Part shown: positions 6,250-7,035 of the stretch, one piece after another
Position numbering within the stretch: the stretch's first letter is position 1
Layout: each line of letters begins with the position of its first letter
Assembly (NCBI GenBank): GCA_903901905.1
Contig: CAIUSQ010000034.1
Span: 1 to 7,035, forward strand
Direction: 5' to 3'
Origin: an uncultured Actinomycetes bacterium
Lineage (GTDB): Bacteria; Actinomycetota; Actinomycetes; Nanopelagicales; Nanopelagicaceae
Length of the DNA stretch: 7,035 nt
Made by a program: the position numbers and the translations under genes
Notes under the pieces: model-generated
Databases searched by the model: none
Seen by the model: only the letters and a program-made list of their open reading frames with translations
Told to the model about the DNA's origin: nothing

Positions 6250-6942
6250 ATGACGGGTTCAATGATTGCCGGTGATGACGTCCGTACACGTGACCTCGTG
6301 GCACGATCAATTCTAGAAAATGGTCCCTCAACTGCAGCAATTCTAGGGGAGCGTCTTGCTCTTACGCCTACAGGAATTCGAAGACATCTAGAAATTCTAA
6401 TCGCAGATGGATTGATTGAGGCACGCGAACCAAGATCTGCGGCAGTTCGCGGAAGAGGCAGACCCTCAAAAGTATTTATCATGTCAGATAAAGGTCGAAG
6501 TCAATTTGAACATTCCTATGATGACTTGGCAGTAGCTGCGCTTAAATTTATGTCATCACAATCTGGTGAACAACTAGTTGATCAATTTGCGCAATCACGT
6601 GCAGATGACATTGAACGAAAAGCGTTGGAATCAATCGCAAAGAATTCAAATAAAACCGCAGCCCTAGCTTCGTTCTTAACCGAACAGGGATACGCAGCGA
6701 GCGTAGACGATAAGCCGATGGGTCAGGAATTGATTCAGCATCACTGCCCAATAGCTCACGTGGCCGCAGAATTTCCACAACTGTGCGAGGCAGAAACATC
6801 TGCACTCTCTAGGGTCTTAGGAACCCATGTACAGCGACTTGCAACCATTGCTCATGGTGATGGTGTTTGCACAACTTTTATTCCAAAATCTTCCACAACT
6901 ACAAGCAGATCGAAAACATCAAGAAACGGGGAACGCGCATGA
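6250..6942 (+). CDS. sufR: SufR, Fe-S cluster-sensing transcriptional repressor of the suf operon
   Basis: Cytosolic winged-helix repressor that senses Fe-S status through a bound cluster and controls the SUF assembly genes. From the ATG at 6250 the product is 230 residues. An N-terminal winged-helix DNA-binding domain (about residues 10-80) has its recognition-helix region near LTPTGIRRHLEIL (38-50) and a basic wing with RGRGRPSKVF. A C-terminal sensor domain carries three conserved cysteines, C166 (HHCPIAH), C179 (QLCEAET) and C207 (GDGVCTTF), the expected cluster ligands. The tail after about residue 210 is Ser/Thr/Arg-rich and poorly conserved-looking. GTG at 6244 would add two residues and fits a leaderless transcript equally well; ATG at 6262 is also possible. 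The frame is open back to a TTG at 6181, but that stretch contains the operator-like repeats. The stop overlaps the sufB start as ATGA, so repressor and target are co-translated, which implies autoregulation. Confidence 0.93.
   Translation: MTGSMIAGDDVRTRDLVARSILENGPSTAAILGERLALTPTGIRRHLEILIADGLIEAREPRSAAVRGRGRPSKVFIMSDKGRSQFEHSYDDLAVAALKFMSSQSGEQLVDQFAQSRADDIERKALESIAKNSNKTAALASFLTEQGYAASVDDKPMGQELIQHHCPIAHVAAEFPQLCEAETSALSRVLGTHVQRLATIAHGDGVCTTFIPKSSTTTSRSKTSRNGERA
6928..6932 (+). promoter_or_regulatory. Shine-Dalgarno-like sequence of sufB
   Basis: GGGGA lies 6 nt before the sufB ATG, inside the last codons of sufR. It supports this start and suggests sufB can be initiated independently as well as by coupling. 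Confidence 0.5.
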
Positions 6943-7035
6943 CTACAGCACATCCAGAGCTAGAGGGTCTTGGCAACTATGAATATGGTTGGTCAGACAA
7001 AAGCGAAATTGGAGAAAATGCAAAGCGTGGAATCA
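6939..7035 (+). CDS. sufB: Fe-S cluster assembly protein SufB, N-terminal fragment
   Basis: Scaffold subunit of the cytosolic SufBCD complex on which Fe-S clusters are built. Only the first 32 codons are in the window. They begin MTTAHPELEGLGNYEYGW and continue to NAKRGI, which I recognise as the N-terminus of actinobacterial SufB (xHPELEGLGxYexGW, then AKRG). The ATG forms an ATGA overlap with the sufR stop. The rest, probably followed by sufD, sufC and sufS, lies beyond the window edge (inference from conserved gene order). The identification depends on a short segment but is strongly supported by the upstream sufR. Confidence 0.9.
   Translation, partial: MTTAHPELEGLGNYEYGWSDKSEIGENAKRGI

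Noticed and set aside
6069..6482. Minus-strand open frame across the ctaA/sufR region
   Set aside because: It would run through the divergent control region and antisense to the conserved SufR DNA-binding domain; the protein is Arg/Pro/Ser-rich without recognisable motifs.
1..7035. Mobile elements, CRISPR repeats, tRNA or other RNA genes
   Set aside because: Nearly all the window is covered by conserved chromosomal genes; I saw no transposase, direct-repeat array, cloverleaf or structured leader.

Overview
The window looks like chromosomal DNA of an AT-leaning, gene-dense actinobacterium. It carries actinobacterial marker proteins (a zinc-type RbpA and an actinobacterial SufR) and the class-typical neighbourhood secG ... 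tal-tkt ... ctaA | sufR-sufB. By eye the base composition is far below that of Streptomyces or Mycobacterium. Together with four-base gene overlaps and almost no intergenic DNA, this suggests a streamlined lineage such as the freshwater Nanopelagicales (acI). That placement is an inference from composition and gene order.

Layout. The left end holds the 3' part of secG (1-222, +), followed after 48 bp by rbpA (271-609, +). A run of four minus-strand genes converges on rbpA with only 6 bp between the stops. In transcription order these are ctaA (6168-5272), tkt (5275-3230), tal (3233-2148) and pgi (2151-616). Each of the three junctions in this run is a 4-nt stop/start overlap (ATGA, GTGA, ATGA), so it is almost certainly one translationally coupled operon. 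To the right of ctaA an 81-bp divergent control region (6169-6249) separates it from sufR (about 6250-6942, +). sufR overlaps the start of sufB by another ATGA (6939-7035, cut by the window end).

Function. Tkt and Tal run the non-oxidative pentose phosphate pathway, and Pgi links its fructose-6-phosphate to glucose-6-phosphate. CtaA makes heme A for an aa3-type terminal oxidase. SufR is the Fe-S-sensing repressor expected to control the SUF cluster-assembly operon starting at sufB. SecG is a subunit of the Sec translocon, and RbpA is an RNA polymerase/sigma accessory factor.

Every gene belongs to a known family and I see no new multi-gene system, mobile element, CRISPR array or RNA gene. The most notable items are the symmetric repeats in the ctaA/sufR divergent region (half-sites one helical turn apart, overlapping likely promoters and starts), the compaction of the actinobacterial locus (no zwf-opcA-pgl, no ctaB, no ABC transporter genes at their usual places), the unbroken chain of 4-nt overlaps, and an Asn at a usual heme-ligand position in CtaA. 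No gene-free stretch exceeds 300 bases; the largest is the 81-bp divergent region.
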